A stretch of 25,421 nucleotides of DNA from Bacteroidales bacterium UBA2714 (lineage in GTDB: Bacteria; Bacteroidota; Bacteroidia; Bacteroidales; P3), in NCBI GenBank assembly GCA_002354035.1, contig DEKU01000039.1:8870-34290 (forward strand), given 5' to 3'. The notes under the pieces were generated by a model, which was not told the origin of the DNA, searched no databases, and worked only from the letters and a program-made list of their open reading frames with translations. Positions 22,649 to 25,421 of this stretch are shown here, in pieces (position 1 is the first letter of the stretch; every line of letters begins with the position of its first letter). The translations under genes and the position numbers were made by a program.

Positions 22649-24231
22649 AAACCCCGCGCCCACATATTGCCCCCCTGTTGCCCCCCATCCCCAGGCCCCT
22701 GACCCTGCTCCTGCTCTGCCTGGCTGCGGCCCTGCTGCCCTGTGGCGCCCATGCCCAGCCTGTCCCCTCGCCCCGCTTCACCGATGTTGCCGTAGTGGAC
22801 CACCATGTGGGCCGCCTCAGCTGGGACAGCGTCCCCCAGGCCCTGCACTACCAAGTGCAGCGCCGTTATCCGGGACAAGAGGCCTTTGCCCCCCTTGCCA
22901 CACTCCTCGCCACCCACTATTTCGACACCCTCCGCCGTGTCATCTGTGCCGACACCGTCAGCTACCGTGTGCTTGCCCAACTCCCCGACACCCTCCTCAC
23001 CTCCGACACCGCCGGCCTCTTCTTCCAGGACAATATCCCCACCGCCGCCTGCCGTCTCCGCCTTTGCACCGTCGACACCCTCCTTCGCCGCCTCCGTCTC
23101 AGCTGGTACCCCAGCCCCGACACCGACGTCATGGGCTACTGCATCTGCATGGGCTCCCCCTGCCTCTCGCTCGACACCGTGTGGGGAAGGCTCAACACCT
23201 CCTACCTCTGTCCCGCCACCCTCGCCGTCGATTCGGGCCAGCACTACGACTTCCGCGTCTTCGCCTTCGACAGCTGTCTCCAGGCCAGCCCCCTCACCCC
23301 CTATTTCCACAACCCCGCCCTCCGCCTTTCCGCGCCCCACTGTTCGCGCCAGCTCTCCTGCTCGTGGAACAACTACGTCAACATGCCCGACAGCGTGGCG
23401 CGCTACGTGCTCCACTACCGCGTAGGCCCCGACACCCTCTGGCGCACCCACACCGTCGGCCCCCAAGGCCCCTTCCAGTTCGACACCCTTTTTGCCGACC
23501 TCTCCATCTCCCGCATCACCGCCTATCTCTCAGTCCACAACCGCTCCGACAGCCTGGCTGCCCTCTCCTCGGTCGTTGCCTTCGCCTTCCCTCAGCCCGA
23601 CACCCCCCAGTTCGTCAGCATTCTGGCTGCCCACTATGTCGACTCCCTCTCCGCCGTCGACCTCTCTTTCCAAGTCGACCCCGCCTTCCTTGTCGACAGC
23701 TGCAGCCTTCTCCGCGCCACCGCCATGCCCTCACCCTCTTCCCCCTCCTCACTCCAGTGGTTGCCTTTCCAGCACATCGCCACCCTCCATCCCTCCAGCT
23801 TCCCCGACCCCCAACAGCTATTCCACCATACCGACCACGACATCAGCCGCAGCGCCGAAGCCTATTCCTATCGGCTTTCTGTCCCCGACCGTTGCGCTCA
23901 GCGCCACCTCCTGTCCGACACCGCTGTTGTGTTCCTCCCGCCCTCCGTCGAGCCCGCCGTCTGGATACCCAACATCTTCAGGCCGGGCGACCCCTCGGTG
24001 GGCCTCTTTTGCCTCTCGTCCCCGACTCTGTTGGCCCAGGACTTCTGCCTCGAAATCTACACCCGCTGGGGGCAGCGGGTGTTCATCACCCACAGCCTCG
24101 GCCACTGCTGGGACGGCACCGACTCCCACCACCGCCCCCTGCCCCAAGGCGTTTATGCCTACCGGGCCACCTGCCGCCATACCGACGGCACACTCAAAAC
24201 CTATGCCGGCACAGTAACCCTCCTCCGGTAA
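22645..24231 (+). CDS. Secreted T9SS cargo protein with type B (gliding-associated/CHU_C) C-terminal domain
   Basis: The product is 528 aa. The start is TTG at 22645 within TTGA, overlapping the ABC gene's stop by 4 bp. No ATG precedes the signal peptide (PLTLLLLCLAAALLPCGAHA, cleavage after residue about 38). Two or three fibronectin-III-like beta repeats follow (GRLSWDSVPQALHYQVQRR; RLRLSWYPSPDTDVMGY). The last 90 residues are the type B sorting tail: WIPNIFRPGD, LEIYTRWGQRVF, CWDGTD, PLPQGVYAYRATCRHTDG and a terminal GTVTLLR. Such proteins cross the outer membrane by the type IX system and are displayed or released; binding partner unknown. The system itself is not in the window. The DNA here is about 70% GC with C far above G, unlike most of the window. 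Confidence 0.88.
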   Translation: MKTPRPHIAPLLPPIPRPLTLLLLCLAAALLPCGAHAQPVPSPRFTDVAVVDHHVGRLSWDSVPQALHYQVQRRYPGQEAFAPLATLLATHYFDTLRRVICADTVSYRVLAQLPDTLLTSDTAGLFFQDNIPTAACRLRLCTVDTLLRRLRLSWYPSPDTDVMGYCICMGSPCLSLDTVWGRLNTSYLCPATLAVDSGQHYDFRVFAFDSCLQASPLTPYFHNPALRLSAPHCSRQLSCSWNNYVNMPDSVARYVLHYRVGPDTLWRTHTVGPQGPFQFDTLFADLSISRITAYLSVHNRSDSLAALSSVVAFAFPQPDTPQFVSILAAHYVDSLSAVDLSFQVDPAFLVDSCSLLRATAMPSPSSPSSLQWLPFQHIATLHPSSFPDPQQLFHHTDHDISRSAEAYSYRLSVPDRCAQRHLLSDTAVVFLPPSVEPAVWIPNIFRPGDPSVGLFCLSSPTLLAQDFCLEIYTRWGQRVFITHSLGHCWDGTDSHHRPLPQGVYAYRATCRHTDGTLKTYAGTVTLLR

Positions 24232-24267
24232 CACCGCCCAGCCACCAAACATGTAATCATCATCCCC

Positions 24268-25086
24268 ATGAACATAGCACTTTACATCCGCCACATCGAC
24301 CATCAATACCAGCATTCGCTCCAGCGCCTTATCACCCTCCTCAACAGCCGGGGTGTGCAAACCCACATTGTCCAAGACCAGCTGCCCCAATGCCAGCTCG
24401 ACTTTCTCCTCTCCATAGGTGGCGATGGCACCCTCCTCAGTTCCGTCCACCTCATTGCCGACCGCGACATCCCCGTCCTGGGAGTCAATTTCGGCCACCT
24501 CGGTTTCCTCACCACCGCCGGGCGCGACAACATCGACAGCCTCGTCTCCGACCTCCTGGCCGGCCGCTACACCCTCGAGTCCCGTTCGCTCCTCCACGTC
24601 GTAGCCACCGCCGCAAGCGGCAGCTTCGCCACCTTTGCACTCAACGAAGTGAGTCTCCATCGTTTTGTCGAGCAGCCCCTGCTCCGCACCGACCTTTATG
24701 TCTCCGGCGACTTTGTGGCCACCTATGCCGGCGACGGTATCATCGTGGCCACCCCTACTGGCTCCACGGCCTACTCCCTCAGTTGCGGAGGCCCCATCCT
24801 CACCCCCGACAGCGGCTGTCTGGTCATCACGCCCATCGGGGTGCATAACCTCACCCTCCGCCCCATCATAGTCCCCGACACGGCCCAGCTGCGACTCGTC
24901 ACCCATGCCCAGCCCCAGCAGTTCAGCCTCGGCATGGACTCCCGTCGGCAGCCCTTGCCCCACGGCGCCGAGGTCACCCTCTCGCGCGAAAAATTCTCCA
25001 TCCGCCTTGTACGACTGGGCGACCAAAGTTTTTTCAGCGCCATTCATCAAAAACTGGGCTGGGGAGGCCTGCCTCCCCGCAGTTGA
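24268..25086 (+). CDS. nadK: NAD kinase
   Basis: The product is 272 aa. NadK phosphorylates NAD to NADP. The catalytic GGDGT is at residues 51-55 (Asp53), followed by VNFGHLGFLT, LNEVSLHR and YAGDGIIVATPTGSTAYSLSCGGP, the diagnostic substrate-binding stretch. The length is slightly short of the 290-aa typical form because the N-terminal segment is compact. It starts at the ATG at 24268, 36 bp after the secreted protein gene, and is probably in the same run of transcription. It shares the C-rich codon use of its neighbours although it is a core gene. Confidence 0.96.
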   Translation: MNIALYIRHIDHQYQHSLQRLITLLNSRGVQTHIVQDQLPQCQLDFLLSIGGDGTLLSSVHLIADRDIPVLGVNFGHLGFLTTAGRDNIDSLVSDLLAGRYTLESRSLLHVVATAASGSFATFALNEVSLHRFVEQPLLRTDLYVSGDFVATYAGDGIIVATPTGSTAYSLSCGGPILTPDSGCLVITPIGVHNLTLRPIIVPDTAQLRLVTHAQPQQFSLGMDSRRQPLPHGAEVTLSREKFSIRLVRLGDQSFFSAIHQKLGWGGLPPRS

Positions 25087-25421
25087 CGCCACCCGTCTGT
25101 CCCCATCCTTTTAGCACAGGATTTTTTACATGTTGTCTCTATTTTGTTTATCCTACATAGACAAAGTAGAAAATAAATGGAATATAAATAGAGTATATAT
25201 AGAGGAAGCCTCTGTACTCCCCTGAGGAGATGGATTTCAGCAACACCGCGCCATCCGAAAGGGCGGAGCGGAGATTAAGAGGCAAAAGGAAGCCACCCCG
25301 AAGGGGTGGGATTTCAGCAACGATAGACCTTCCCCTTACAATGGATTTGGCCTACCAGCCGTTCCGGGGTCGAGGCCGGGAGGCGGATGGGGGAAACGGG
25401 AGCGCCGCCGCCTTGTGAGCA
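25087..25421. other. Intergenic end of window
   Basis: There are 335 bp with no credible gene. The first 110 bp after nadK are AT-rich with no strong terminator hairpin. The rest holds the repeat listed separately. A 62-codon open frame over the repeat is not believable. Confidence 0.5.
25232..25321 (+). repeat. Short intergenic repeat with hairpins
   Basis: The 13-mer GGATTTCAGCAAC occurs at 25232-25244 and again at 25309-25321, 77 bp apart. Just before the second copy is the perfect hairpin CCACCCC-GAA-GGGGTGG (25293-25309). After the first copy is an imperfect one (CCATCC-GAAA-GGGCGG, 25251-25266). It resembles the REP-like intergenic repeats common in Bacteroidota genomes; other copies would be outside the window. 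Confidence 0.65.

Noticed and set aside
23064..24848. Rightward 594-codon open frame in another phase over the T9SS cargo gene and nadK
   Set aside because: The translation is almost only Pro, Arg, His and Leu, an artefact of C-rich codons.
23818..25092. Leftward 424-codon open frame opposite nadK and the cargo gene
   Set aside because: It is a shadow of the same C-rich sequence, with Gly/Glu/Val-rich low-complexity translation.

Overview
The window reads as chromosomal DNA of a Bacteroidota bacterium, most likely order Bacteroidales. The reasons are several. Promoters fit the TTTG-N19-22-TAnnTTTG pattern of the Bacteroidota primary sigma factor. Lineage-typical genes are present: DUF4175, DUF4290, WbqC, serine palmitoyltransferase, and a type B type IX secretion (T9SS) cargo tail. 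Start codons have no obvious Shine-Dalgarno sequences. No phage, insertion sequence or CRISPR array is visible. Nearly all genes are housekeeping.

Left part (1-12.7 kb): the 5' end of a leftward tRNA gene, then a rightward pair (BamE-like hypothetical and WbqC), then mostly leftward genes. One leftward block is DUF4175 - degenerate anti-sigma-like ATPase - ybeY - mnmG. A second is rpiB-deoC, followed by serine palmitoyltransferase and a GNAT-like protein. A rightward short-chain dehydrogenase faces the GNAT gene across a strong bidirectional terminator. Palmitoyltransferase, acyltransferase-like protein and dehydrogenase together look like a possible sphingolipid (ceramide) synthesis locus.

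Centre (12.67-13.43 kb): about 760 bp without a gene, between the divergent rpiB and nadA promoters. It holds a DnaA-box match (TTATACACA), many TTTTCAACA-type 9-mers on both strands, a tract of about 90% A+T and four tandem 11-bp units. Genes run mainly leftward on its left and only rightward on its right, and G/C strand bias changes sign across it. A perfect 16-bp parS site, flanked by two TTATCAACA boxes, lies 1.6 kb to the right and covers the start of an rluA-type gene. I interpret this as a candidate replication origin (oriC) with its ParB loading site. This is the most interesting part of the window and it is an inference.

Right part (13.5-25.1 kb), all rightward: nadA - tRNA-editing deacylase; an RluA-family pseudouridine synthase; a secreted probable outer-membrane protein; DUF4290 - murA (with the fosfomycin-target Cys replaced by Asp); PHP-type tyrosine phosphatase - purB - ABC exporter - T9SS cargo protein - nadK. 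From about 19 kb the coding strand becomes strongly C-rich and GC content rises, which is opposite to the G-rich bias just right of the candidate origin. The window ends in a short intergenic repeat with hairpins.

A 12-mer, GGGTAGGGGAGA, occurs four times exactly and twice with one mismatch in the first 15 kb. It sits in several genes and reading frames and also beside parS, so it may be a DNA-level signal.
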